Assembly: GCA_910587495.1 (NCBI GenBank)
Contig: CAJUMT010000021.1
Coordinates: forward strand, 1 to 26,268
Length of the DNA: 26,268 bases
From: an uncultured Lachnospiraceae bacterium
GTDB taxonomy: Bacteria; Bacillota_A; Clostridia; Lachnospirales; Lachnospiraceae
Reading direction: 5' to 3'
The translations under genes and the position numbers were made by a program. Each line of letters opens with the position of its first letter. The first letter of the stretch is position 1. This document shows positions 16,115 through 24,773 of the stretch, piece by piece. The notes under the pieces were generated by a model. It did not search any database. It was not told the origin of the DNA and saw only the letters and a program-made list of their open reading frames with translations.

Positions 16115-16461
16115 TGAGCAAAAAGAAGCAGAAGAAAAATTATCTGGAACTGATCCCTGAGAGGGCGGAAGAACTTTCCTGGGAAGAAGGAGAGGACGGC
16201 AATCTTACGCTTCTGGTGGAAAATAAAGGCGTTTTTAACCGGATTGCGCAGAAACTATTTAAAAAACCTCCGTATACCCATGTACACATGGACCAGTATG
16301 GAAGCTTCCTCTGGCCTTTGATCGACGGGGAAAAGACGGTGATGGAGCTGGCAAAGCTTCAAAAAGAAGCTTTTGGTGAGTCGGTAGAGCCGTTGTATCC
16401 AAGGATTGTGAAATATTTCCAGATCGTTGAAAGTTATCATTTTATACATTTTAAAAACTGA
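16114..16461 (+). CDS. PqqD-like small protein coupled to OPT transporter
   Basis: This 115-residue protein resembles the PqqD/RiPP-recognition-element fold. A basic N-terminus (SKKKQKKN) precedes a strand region (NLTLLVENKG). Then comes the PqqD-type core: MDQYGSFLWPLIDGEKTVME (59-78), LQKEAFGES, and a C-terminal helix ending IVESYHFIHFKN. PqqD proteins bind leader peptides and pass them to radical-SAM enzymes, but none is nearby. Translation starts on ATG overlapping the OPT stop (TGATG), so it is probably a partner of the transporter, perhaps binding peptides or the transporter itself. An in-frame ATG seven codons upstream, inside the OPT gene, is a less likely start. Family call moderate; function inferred. 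Confidence 0.72.
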   Translation: MSKKKQKKNYLELIPERAEELSWEEGEDGNLTLLVENKGVFNRIAQKLFKKPPYTHVHMDQYGSFLWPLIDGEKTVMELAKLQKEAFGESVEPLYPRIVKYFQIVESYHFIHFKN

Positions 16462-16462
16462 C

Positions 16463-16499
16463 AAAAACCGGCGCCCCCGTTTAGAGGACGCCGGTTTTT
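16463..16499. terminator. Bidirectional terminator between the OPT operon and the MFS gene
   Basis: AAAAACCGGCG (16463-16473) pairs perfectly with CGCCGGTTTTT (16489-16499). It follows the plus-strand PqqD-like stop and overlaps the minus-strand MFS stop codon, with T-runs on both strands, so it can end both converging transcripts. Confidence 0.9.
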
Positions 16500-17725
16500 A
16501 ACACTTTAACCGCATTGGCGGCAATCAGAAAAGAGACTGTACCTGAAAACAGAATAACAGCAAATTCATTTCCATGACAAATTTCAAATAAAACGCCGTA
16601 GAAAGCATTGCCCAAAGGTTGTGTACACATGGAGACAGTGAGTATAACGGCGATCACTTTCCCGATCAGCTCCGGCGGCGTTTCTGTCTGCACAAAAGAC
16701 ATCATCTGCACACTGAAAATCGTAGAAAAAATCATGACAGTAAAGCAGCATAAGGTCAGTACCAGATAACCTGATATGCCGGAAGAAAAGACTGCCAGAG
16801 CGATGCCGGTAAGAAAAACGCATCCGGCACAGATCATGAGCAGATATCCGGATTTGCGGATCGTAAGTTTTTGGGAAAAAATGCCTGCACTGATACCGCC
16901 TGTCAGACCACCTGCCGCCAGTGCGCCCTGGGCGAATCCGCATAATTTGTTCGCCCAGGCGGCGTCTAAAGGCAGCACCTCTGTCACCAGGTAGGGCAGA
17001 CCGACGACGATCATGGAAGAAAGAAACAGATTAATTCCGCAGATTATAAAAAGTACTTTCCAAATGACAGGTTTTTCTTCTCTGATAAACCGGAGACTTT
17101 CCGTAAAATCTTTTTTTACCGTCGCCCGCAGACTGCTGCCGGGGCGCTGCCCCGCGGAGGGAATACAGATAAAAAGTTCCATGACCGCTGACAAAAAGAA
17201 GCATATAATACAGACCCACAACACAGGCAAAAGTCCATAGGCACTGTATAAAATACCGCCGAGTACAGGGCCAAGTAAAGCGGAAAAAGAGCTTACGGTA
17301 TTGATAATCGAATTGGCTGCCATAGAATGGGCAGGGCATACAAGTGCGGGAATGCTTGCCTGTACAGACGGCTGATAAGCGCCGGCGATTCCATATAAAA
17401 GCATTAAAGCGGCGGCTGTTAAAAGAACCAGATTCCCGTCGTTTATGTATAGAGAGAATACCATAATCACTGCGGCTGTAAAAAAGTCCAGAAAGACCAT
17501 GATATTTCGCTTATTTACCCGGTCCGCCATGATGCCGCCGATGGGAGAGAGCAAAATTGCCGGGATAAAAGCACAGGCTGTAACTGTCCCATAGAGGGCG
17601 GAAGAACCTGTCTGATTCAGTAAATATAAAGGCAGCGCAAATCTTATGGCTGCATTGCCGAACAGCGAAATGATCTGTCCGATGACGACCAGAGTAAAAT
17701 CTTTTGAGAATAATTTTTGTTCCAT
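16481..17725 (-). CDS. MFS multidrug-type exporter
   Basis: This 414-residue major facilitator transporter has about 12 membrane helices. The conserved loop between helices 2 and 3 reads GIMADRVNKR (64-73), the usual G-x-x-x-D-R-x-x-x-R pattern. Overall it resembles the MFS_3/enterobactin-exporter-like group used for drug or small-molecule export. An upstream in-frame ATG exists at 17773, but MEQKLF at 17725 follows a GGAG and leads directly into the first helix, and the longer form would begin almost at the predicted transcription start. The promoter upstream contains a palindrome in its spacer matching half-sites in front of the tetR gene. This is the standard arrangement for a ligand-induced efflux pump. 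The natural substrate is unknown. Confidence 0.9.
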   Translation of the reverse strand: MEQKLFSKDFTLVVIGQIISLFGNAAIRFALPLYLLNQTGSSALYGTVTACAFIPAILLSPIGGIMADRVNKRNIMVFLDFFTAAVIMVFSLYINDGNLVLLTAAALMLLYGIAGAYQPSVQASIPALVCPAHSMAANSIINTVSSFSALLGPVLGGILYSAYGLLPVLWVCIICFFLSAVMELFICIPSAGQRPGSSLRATVKKDFTESLRFIREEKPVIWKVLFIICGINLFLSSMIVVGLPYLVTEVLPLDAAWANKLCGFAQGALAAGGLTGGISAGIFSQKLTIRKSGYLLMICAGCVFLTGIALAVFSSGISGYLVLTLCCFTVMIFSTIFSVQMMSFVQTETPPELIGKVIAVILTVSMCTQPLGNAFYGVLFEICHGNEFAVILFSGTVSFLIAANAVKVLKTGVL

Positions 17726-17787
17726 GTTTTTGTATCTCCATTCTTTTATTTTGTTTGCCGGCATAGGGCACATTTGTATAAATCTAT

Positions 17788-17815
17788 TTTATAATACCGC
17801 ATAGCGGTATGTAAA
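17788..17815 (-). promoter_or_regulatory. MFS promoter with TetR operator in the spacer
   Basis: On the minus strand TTTACA (17815-17810) and TATAAA (17793-17788) are 16 bp apart. The palindrome ATACCGC-ATA-GCGGTAT (17794-17810) fills the spacer, so a bound dimer would block RNA polymerase. The half-site CATACCG also occurs in front of tetR. Confidence 0.75.
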
Positions 17816-17826
17816 TGTTTTAAATA

Positions 17827-17852
17827 TATCTGCCCTTATTTCAGGGCAGATA
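17827..17852 (-). terminator. Hairpin after tetR
   Basis: ATCTGCCCT (17828-17836) pairs perfectly with AGGGCAGAT (17843-17851), plus one flanking T-A pair. It lies just after the tetR stop on the minus strand and before the MFS promoter. The downstream T content is modest, so termination may be incomplete and some tetR transcripts could reach the MFS gene. Confidence 0.6.
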
Positions 17853-17855
17853 AGT

Positions 17856-18509
17856 TTACTTGTTTTTTTGATAGATAGCGGCCAGTTCCTGCAGACGCTC
17901 TAACATCTCGTCGTCTACGACGTCCAGTCCGAAGCCCTGCATCATCTGGCGGAATACCATAAATTTGCGGTAAGATTCCTCTGCAGAGTTGTCGAAGATC
18001 ATGGGGTTCGTCCAGATGTTTGCGGCCAGTATGATCAATTCGGACAGTTCCGCCGGGTATTCTGTCCGGATCGAGCCGTCTTTCATTCCCTGTTCGATGA
18101 TGGGAAGGATATAATGGGGCGCGGCTTCCTGTACAGTCTCTTTGAAAATACTGAAAAGCAGCCTTGGATTATTGCCCAGATTGGGAGCTGCGGCAAATAA
18201 GTCATCCTGAACCGGCCTTAAGATAGATTCTTTAAAAATCGTTTTTAATTTTTCCTCTCCGGTCAGGTCTGTGCGATCACGGATCACAGCCAGCATCTTA
18301 TTGGATTCTTCTGTTATTTTATCAGAGACTGCGACTAAAATGTCCTCTTTTGATTTGAAATGATGATAAATTGCGCCCTTACTGAGTCCGCCTAGATGAT
18401 CGATAATATCCTGAATAGAAGTATGCTCATAGCCTTTTTCCATGAACAGGCGATAGGAAACATCCAGAATCAAATTGACAGTCTCTTCCGGGTGTTTGTT
18501 TCTTGCCAT
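17856..18509 (-). CDS. TetR/AcrR family transcriptional regulator
   Basis: This 217-residue repressor has the TetR DNA-binding domain at its N-terminus: a first helix (NLILDVSYRLFMEKGYEHTS) and a helix-turn-helix at about 30-51 ending in GLSKGAIYHHFKSKEDIL, the family signature. The remaining 150 residues form the variable ligand-binding and dimerisation domain. It is transcribed in the same direction as the MFS exporter just downstream. Its promoter has two CATAC-n5-GTATG palindromes and the MFS promoter has a related one, so it probably represses both itself and the exporter. The ligand is unknown. AGGAGG lies 10 bases before the start. Confidence 0.93.
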   Translation of the reverse strand: MARNKHPEETVNLILDVSYRLFMEKGYEHTSIQDIIDHLGGLSKGAIYHHFKSKEDILVAVSDKITEESNKMLAVIRDRTDLTGEEKLKTIFKESILRPVQDDLFAAAPNLGNNPRLLFSIFKETVQEAAPHYILPIIEQGMKDGSIRTEYPAELSELIILAANIWTNPMIFDNSAEESYRKFMVFRQMMQGFGLDVVDDEMLERLQELAAIYQKNK

Positions 18510-18527
18510 AACAGATGCGCCTCCTTA

Positions 18528-18575
18528 CATACTGAAAGTATGTTTATGGTAGCATACTGTCGGTATGTTTGTCAA
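18528..18575 (-). promoter_or_regulatory. tetR promoter with two operator palindromes
   Basis: On the minus strand TTGACA (18575-18570) and TACCAT (18551-18546) are 18 bp apart. CATACCGACAGTATG (18567-18553) lies in the spacer and CATACTTTCAGTATG (18542-18528) just after the -10. Both are CATAC-n5-GTATG inverted repeats, fitting negative autoregulation. Confidence 0.75.
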
Positions 18576-18647
18576 GGCTGGATTTCAGGATGGAAGCCTG
18601 GCTGCTTTTTTGTTACATAAGTATTGAAGATTAAAATAAAATTTTTC

Positions 18648-18676
18648 TTGCAATTTTCTGACAATTATAGTATAAT
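18648..18676 (+). promoter_or_regulatory. Predicted promoter of the giant Ig-like protein gene
   Basis: TTGCAA (18648-18653) and consensus TATAAT (18671-18676) are 17 bp apart. The leader of about 100 nt holds one small hairpin (GGGC 18707-18710 with GCCC 18715-18718) and an A-rich stretch before the AGGAGG ribosome site. Confidence 0.7.
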
Positions 18677-18785
18677 TTTTTCTAAGATGAGCTGGATGGC
18701 GATCAGGGGCGTTCGCCCAAATTTCCCACAAAAGATAATAAGATTAAACAAACTCAGAAATTAAAAAAATTTATAGGAGGAATGT

Positions 18786-21700
18786 ATGAAGAACGTAATT
18801 TTTAAACAGAATGTAAGACGGGCTGTTTCTTTTATGGCAGCCTGCATGCTATTTTGGGGAAATCTATCCGGATGCAGCCTGACGGTTTTTGCGGAAACAT
18901 CTGAGGAAGCAGTACAGTCACAGGAAGATACAGAGGGCATGACGACCTCGGATAATTGGAAAGAAAAAGAAAGTTTTCCTGAGGAACCGGACGATCCTGA
19001 GCCTGCGGAGGATTCCGCCCTGCCTGTTATCCTGCCTGTTATTACATATGAACATCCATATGATGCAGAGGATCAGGTAAACTGGGCACAATCAGCTTCT
19101 GACGTGGCTTTTACATTGTTACCGGAAAACGTATCTGGTGTGGAGGGGATTTATTACAGCGTGGGCGATGAGGTAGTTCCTTTTTCGTCTATGTTAAAAT
19201 ATGATACGGAGACATTGATCCCTTTTCTTTCGGATACGGTTTATCATTTCTGTCTTCAGGATGAAGAAGGCAATGTTTCAGAGCTTCAATCTGTGCATAC
19301 AAGAAAGCTGGATACAGTCCCCCCGCATATTATAGTGAAAGACGATGATCAAATCGTCGATGATCAGGCAATCGTATATATGAATCGTGATTCTTTGGCG
19401 GAAGGCAAAAGGAGCTTTACAGTAGAAGTTATGGATGAAGGTTCAGGATATGACGATTCTCTGTCTCTTGTCACAGAGTATATGCCTCAGGATGCAGAGC
19501 AGTCAGAGGTTGACACTTTAATCAACCGGGCTGTGGACCATGTGAAAAATGAAGCTTCTCACAGTTTTACCGTTGTCTATGATGTGGATGCGCCCGAAAT
19601 TAAAAAGGTCTTTGTAAATCAGAGCGAAGAAAATATGGTTCTTACCCGGGACGACGTCCTTGTACAGGTAGAAGTGTGTGACGATTACTTAGAGAAAGTG
19701 GTGCTTATAAATGTGGATGACCACACAGAACAGATTCCGATGGCAAGAATAGAAGATGAGGCTCTCTATACAGGTGTAGTTTGTACTGATACATACAAAA
19801 AAGGAACCTATCAAGTGGCTGCTTACGATTTTGCAGGCAATGTGTCTTACAGCGGCAACATACAGATAGAGATTGATCGGACGCCTCCGGTACTGGTTTA
19901 TGAAAATATAGCCATAGACCAGACCGCCAATGAGGAAGGCTGGGTGAAGGAAGACACGTCTTTTGTAATCACAGTGGATCAAAACGAAGGAAGCAGTGCG
20001 GCGGTTTATGTGGAATATAAAAAGGCAGAGGCAGACAGCTGGATCAGGCTTACGGACGGGGAAAAGGACGGGGATATGCTGCACTTTTCTTTTAAGGAAA
20101 CAGACGATGCATATGATGGGACCTATCTGTTTCGGGCAGGGGATTTTCTTGGAAATGTATCAGAAGAACCGCCGGTATCATTTCGGTTCAGAAAAGACAA
20201 AAAGGTGCCAGAAAGCGGCAGTATTCTTGTATCGTATAGGACCGATGGCGGCTCTTCGGATCTGATCTCGGTTTTTTCCGGACTTGTAGCGCGGTTGTTT
20301 GCCAAGCAGGAGATAGAGGCGGTCTTGTATATCGAAGATGAACTGTCTGGTATAAAAAGCGTGGATTACAGCTACGGCAGCGAGCTTTTCACCGTAAAAG
20401 CAGATCCGGAAGATATGGTTCGGATTGAAGGCATCCGGTATACGGTGGTTAAATGTATCCTTACAGGTGAGCATGCAGATTTTTTGAAGATCTGTCGGAT
20501 AGAAGATCGGGCGGGGAACATCCTGCAGGAGAATGTCGTTCCTTCGGTGGTCGCAAAAGGAACAGCCATATTGACGGTGGACAGTATTCCGCCAACTGTT
20601 ACAGCCGTGTATCCGGACTGTAGCCATAGTGAGGCCGGGAAGAAATACTATAAGCCTGCAGGCGGCAGAAATTCAGAAACGGTAAAATTGGTTTTCACAG
20701 AAACCCGATATGAAGAACAGACAGGCCCGGACGGCCTTCCTGTCAAACCTGAAATACAGATCTATAAAGACGGAGTGAGAACAGAAACATGTGAAGATTT
20801 GATTTGTTGGGACCGATTTTCCGGCGGACAGATCACAGCCCGCATCTGTCTTCCTTATGGAGAAAAGGCAGATGGCGAAGAAATTGCATATCGGGTCACA
20901 GCGAACTATCAGGACGGCTCAGGCAATTGCCTGGTCTGGCAGGGTAAGAGCGACTTTTTCAGTTCTGTGGCGGATGAGACGGGTTTTAGGAGCGGACTTT
21001 TCATTCTGGACAATAAAGCGCCAAAACTTGCAGCGTATTCTGTCACAGGCAGGACGGATTATATGACGGAAGACAAGATTCCTGTCTATAAAAATAACGG
21101 TCGGACGGGAGACGTGACAGTGTCTTTTACGATCATGGATCGGGAAGAAGACTGGAATCCCGGCGCGGTACGTTTTACCATATGGAATCAGACGGAGGCA
21201 AAAGCGGTCGTTCATATAGACGGCAGTCACCCGGATCTTAGATGGTCGAATCGGGACGGCAGCCATATCGGAAACTATGTGTTTACCGGTAGCAGGGATA
21301 CGGCGGCTCGCTATACAGCGCAGATTTTTTATGCCGATCGGGCAGGTAATCTTCTGGAAGCAGATTCGAACAGTTCGCTGACGGCAGGGAGCGTTAAAGA
21401 CGGAGCCTGTATATCGGCGGAATTTATCCTGGATCATGAAGCGCCTGTATTTGAGATTCGTTTTAACGATGCGTTCAGACTGATTGATGGAGAAACTAAA
21501 GATTATTCCGGGCAGGAGCGGACGCCGCGGACAGGCATGACCTCTTATTATGGAAAAAGTGAGGGTAAGATAGAGATTGCGCTCACACTGAAAGAGTCCT
21601 GTTTGATCAAAGACGTGAAAAACAAAAACGGAATCGCGGATTTTACATTTCATATCAACGACCGGGAGACAGCGATGCAGTGGAGCCGTTCAGGGGCGGT

Positions 21701-24700
21701 TTATACAGGCAGATGTACGATTTTAGATGACGGGGATTACGAGATATCTGTGTCTTATCAGGATGCAGCCGGCAACTGCATGGTTCCCGGAGCCGTCGTC
21801 CATGGGGCGGAGCTGTCAGAGACGGGAATCTACACAAGCCCGCATTTGATCCTGGATACCCGGGCGCCTCTGGTGACAGCGTCATATACAGACAGTCCTG
21901 TTGCTACCTGCGCGATATCAGGTGAGGATAAGGGAAGAGTTTATTTTGACAAGCCGGTCAATCTTACAATTACCGTTGACGATCAGAATATACGATTTCA
22001 GGAATTAAAAGAAGTTATAAAATGCCTCAAGGTATGCGGCAGCACCCAGGAACCGCTCGAAAGCCAGGCGCAGATTTTTATAGAAGGACTTGAAGACGCC
22101 CGCCTGTACAGAACATTCGGATCGGTTTATGAAGCGCCCTGGAGCGTAACGATTCCTCTATATACTAATGGACGATACGATATCCCGGTGGCCTTTACCG
22201 ACCTTGCGGGAAACAGGTCGGAATATAATCAAATGCTCAGAAGCTGCACAGATACTACGCAGCCGGAAAAACTGGAACTGACCTATGAGACGGCTCCTTC
22301 CGGTTATAAGGACGCCGTAAATTACAAGGATTTTGGATTTTTATTTTCCGACAGTAAACTGACAATCTGCGCGGATGTTTCGGATGCCGTATCAGGAATC
22401 GCACAGATCCGGTTTACAGTCACGGATGATAAAGGGCAGAGCAACTGTTTTGAAAAATCTTTCGCACCGTCGGCTTCCGGAAAATATGAAACCGCGCTCC
22501 CGCTTGCTTCCGGGGATTTTCGGGGAACCGTGCTGGCGGAAGTCCTGGATTGGTCCGGCAATAAAAGCGAGAGAATGAGAAACCATGTCGTTGAGAGCGC
22601 ATCCACCCATAAAGGTACTTCTGCGCTTGCAATTACTACACTGACAAAGCCTGGCCGCACTGTGAACGGCAAGGATTTCTACAATACAGACATACAGTTT
22701 AATCTGTCCATAAAAGACAGGTTCTCCGGTATTAAAAACTGGTCTTATCAGGGAGGAAAGAGCCTGTCCGATTCTGCGGATTATGCAAAAGAGGCGGGAA
22801 GGAATATGGACAGGACGCCGACAAAAGGGATTGTCTATGAATACTCCAAGGATTTGATGCTGACTGCGTCGGCCAATAATGAAAATGATGTGAAAGTGTG
22901 GGCGGAATATACAGACAACACAGGACATACCGGAAGAACGGAGCAGTCTTACAATATTGATATTACAGCTCCGGTTATTACGGTGGAATATGATCAGGAA
23001 ATGCCGGGGGAGAACAATTATTATGGCAGTCCTCTGGCAGCGACGATAACCATACAGGAGCGAAATTTTTCTGAAAACGACGTGGAATTTATGATTACCA
23101 ATACAGAGGGCGCAATGCCGTCTATAGGGATGTGGAGCGAGTCCGGTCTGGGAGACGATACCAGACATGTATGTCGGATTTTGTTTGACAGCGACGGGGA
23201 TTATACATTTACGGCGTCTTTTATGGATCAGGCAGGAAACAGGGCGGATTACAGGCGGGTAGACGCGTTTACCATAGACAGAACAGAACCGGTACTGACT
23301 GTATCTTTTGATGAGACCGGGGGTGAAAACGGGTACTATTATGCCAAAAGCCGGACAGCCAGTATTGATATACTGGAACACAATTTCGATCCTTCTCTTA
23401 TAAAAGTGGAGTTGGCCGCCCAGGGAGCAGAGGTTCCTTCTGTATCCGGATGGGTCAAAGAAGGGGATCATCACAAAGCTTTCGTAGTTTTTGACAAAGA
23501 CGGAGCTTATACGTTCCATATACGGGGTTCGGATCTGGCAGGTAATATTTTGTCAGATTATGAGCCGGAACGCTTTGTTATTGACCGCACGCCGCCGGAA
23601 CTTATGATTGCAGGGGTCAAAGACCGATCTGCCAACAATGGGGCGGTGCAGCCGGTGATTATCTGCAAAGATACAAATTATGACGAACATGGCCTTAAGA
23701 TCATGCTGACAGGCAGTAATCATCGGGAGGAAATGCCGGTTGGGGCTATAAGCCGCATTCCGGATGGTCTGGAAGTTAAGCTGAATGACTTTCCATATGT
23801 GCAGGATGCGGATGATCTGTATACGGTGAAGGCGGAAGCTTTCGACCTGGCTGGGAATATAAGCGAAACAAATGTTACATTTTCCGTGAACCGGTTTGGC
23901 TCCGTCTATCAGTTGGACGAGGCGACCGAGCGTCTGGCGGGAGGTCGGGGAACTTACTATACGAAGGAATCACAGGATATTGTAATTACTGAGACGAATG
24001 TTGACACGCTTGCCTTTAAAGAACTGACCTGTAGCCTGAACGGGGATCTAAAGACGCTGGAAGAAGGAAAAGATTTTACTGTGAACATAAACGGCATGGA
24101 TGCGGGATGGAAGCAGTATACATATCATATAGACCGGAAGAATTTTGAAACGGAAGGCGTGTATGTTTTGACGCTGTACTCACAGGATCAGGCGAAAAAC
24201 GTATCTGCTAACGGAGTAAAAGGGAAAAAGATCGAGTTTGCTGTGGACAGGACAAGTCCCAGTATCCTGATTTCCGGTGTGGAAGACGACGGTCAGTATA
24301 AAGAGAGCAACCGAGAAGTGACGCTGGATGTAGAAGACAATATCTGCCTGGAGGCGGTGGAAGTAATTAAGAATCATGAAAAGATATTCTATAATGCAGC
24401 ACAGCTGGCAGAACAGGACGGGCGGATTACGTTTGACGTCGAAGGTTCGAACCGCTGGCAGGAACTGTCTGTAACAGCTTTTGACGCAGCCGGAAACAGG
24501 GAAGTATCAGGAAGTCTTAAATTCCTGGTGACGCCCAATATTTTCGTACAGTTTTTTACGGATAAAATAAAGTTTTATGGAGCCGCAGCCGCTTTTGTTT
24601 TAGCTGTTGTCTGCCTTTGGGGTGTTTTCCGCAGAAAAATGTTTCTCGGTTTTCTTTATGACAATAAAATAGCTGATAGACAGAACGGTCGCAGTGCTGG

Positions 24701-24773
24701 TCCATGCCGTGATTTCCGCAAAGAAAATGCCCGTTTTGCCAATAAAAAGTGGCAGGAAGACAGCGGTACCTGA
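18786..24773 (+). CDS. Giant secreted membrane-anchored protein with Ig-like repeats
   Basis: This 1995-residue protein is probably displayed on the cell surface. Residues 1-36 form a signal peptide with a KNVIFKQNVRR start, a hydrophobic core and a probable cleavage after VFA; an LSGC (27-30) also fits a lipoprotein box. An acidic low-complexity segment (about 37-75) follows. The body is a long series of Ig-like modules, each opening with a D-x-x-x-P motif (for example IDRTPPVL near 364, VDSIPPTV near 596, LDNKAP near 741, LDHEAP near 882, LDTRAP near 1022, IDITAP near 1393, IDRTEP near 1497, IDRTPPEL near 1599, VDRTSP near 1821) and many containing a D-x-A-G-N turn. These resemble bacterial Big_3-type domains. 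A single membrane helix at 1930-1948 followed by RRK anchors it; there is no sortase motif. The last 47 residues are antisense to the MATE gene and probably not ancestral. A role in adhesion or as a surface spacer is inference. Confidence 0.85.
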   Translation: MKNVIFKQNVRRAVSFMAACMLFWGNLSGCSLTVFAETSEEAVQSQEDTEGMTTSDNWKEKESFPEEPDDPEPAEDSALPVILPVITYEHPYDAEDQVNWAQSASDVAFTLLPENVSGVEGIYYSVGDEVVPFSSMLKYDTETLIPFLSDTVYHFCLQDEEGNVSELQSVHTRKLDTVPPHIIVKDDDQIVDDQAIVYMNRDSLAEGKRSFTVEVMDEGSGYDDSLSLVTEYMPQDAEQSEVDTLINRAVDHVKNEASHSFTVVYDVDAPEIKKVFVNQSEENMVLTRDDVLVQVEVCDDYLEKVVLINVDDHTEQIPMARIEDEALYTGVVCTDTYKKGTYQVAAYDFAGNVSYSGNIQIEIDRTPPVLVYENIAIDQTANEEGWVKEDTSFVITVDQNEGSSAAVYVEYKKAEADSWIRLTDGEKDGDMLHFSFKETDDAYDGTYLFRAGDFLGNVSEEPPVSFRFRKDKKVPESGSILVSYRTDGGSSDLISVFSGLVARLFAKQEIEAVLYIEDELSGIKSVDYSYGSELFTVKADPEDMVRIEGIRYTVVKCILTGEHADFLKICRIEDRAGNILQENVVPSVVAKGTAILTVDSIPPTVTAVYPDCSHSEAGKKYYKPAGGRNSETVKLVFTETRYEEQTGPDGLPVKPEIQIYKDGVRTETCEDLICWDRFSGGQITARICLPYGEKADGEEIAYRVTANYQDGSGNCLVWQGKSDFFSSVADETGFRSGLFILDNKAPKLAAYSVTGRTDYMTEDKIPVYKNNGRTGDVTVSFTIMDREEDWNPGAVRFTIWNQTEAKAVVHIDGSHPDLRWSNRDGSHIGNYVFTGSRDTAARYTAQIFYADRAGNLLEADSNSSLTAGSVKDGACISAEFILDHEAPVFEIRFNDAFRLIDGETKDYSGQERTPRTGMTSYYGKSEGKIEIALTLKESCLIKDVKNKNGIADFTFHINDRETAMQWSRSGAVYTGRCTILDDGDYEISVSYQDAAGNCMVPGAVVHGAELSETGIYTSPHLILDTRAPLVTASYTDSPVATCAISGEDKGRVYFDKPVNLTITVDDQNIRFQELKEVIKCLKVCGSTQEPLESQAQIFIEGLEDARLYRTFGSVYEAPWSVTIPLYTNGRYDIPVAFTDLAGNRSEYNQMLRSCTDTTQPEKLELTYETAPSGYKDAVNYKDFGFLFSDSKLTICADVSDAVSGIAQIRFTVTDDKGQSNCFEKSFAPSASGKYETALPLASGDFRGTVLAEVLDWSGNKSERMRNHVVESASTHKGTSALAITTLTKPGRTVNGKDFYNTDIQFNLSIKDRFSGIKNWSYQGGKSLSDSADYAKEAGRNMDRTPTKGIVYEYSKDLMLTASANNENDVKVWAEYTDNTGHTGRTEQSYNIDITAPVITVEYDQEMPGENNYYGSPLAATITIQERNFSENDVEFMITNTEGAMPSIGMWSESGLGDDTRHVCRILFDSDGDYTFTASFMDQAGNRADYRRVDAFTIDRTEPVLTVSFDETGGENGYYYAKSRTASIDILEHNFDPSLIKVELAAQGAEVPSVSGWVKEGDHHKAFVVFDKDGAYTFHIRGSDLAGNILSDYEPERFVIDRTPPELMIAGVKDRSANNGAVQPVIICKDTNYDEHGLKIMLTGSNHREEMPVGAISRIPDGLEVKLNDFPYVQDADDLYTVKAEAFDLAGNISETNVTFSVNRFGSVYQLDEATERLAGGRGTYYTKESQDIVITETNVDTLAFKELTCSLNGDLKTLEEGKDFTVNINGMDAGWKQYTYHIDRKNFETEGVYVLTLYSQDQAKNVSANGVKGKKIEFAVDRTSPSILISGVEDDGQYKESNREVTLDVEDNICLEAVEVIKNHEKIFYNAAQLAEQDGRITFDVEGSNRWQELSVTAFDAAGNREVSGSLKFLVTPNIFVQFFTDKIKFYGAAAAFVLAVVCLWGVFRRKMFLGFLYDNKIADRQNGRSAGPCRDFRKENARFANKKWQEDSGT

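Noticed and set aside
18690..18720. Possible c-di-GMP or preQ1 riboswitch before the giant gene
   Set aside because: The hairpin and flanks lack the conserved core bases I know for either class.
22392..23519. 375-codon open frame on the minus strand inside the giant Ig-like gene
   Set aside because: Composition is antisense-like (Cys, His, Arg and Ile rich), it has no ribosome site or motif, and the plus frame carries the repeated Ig-like modules.
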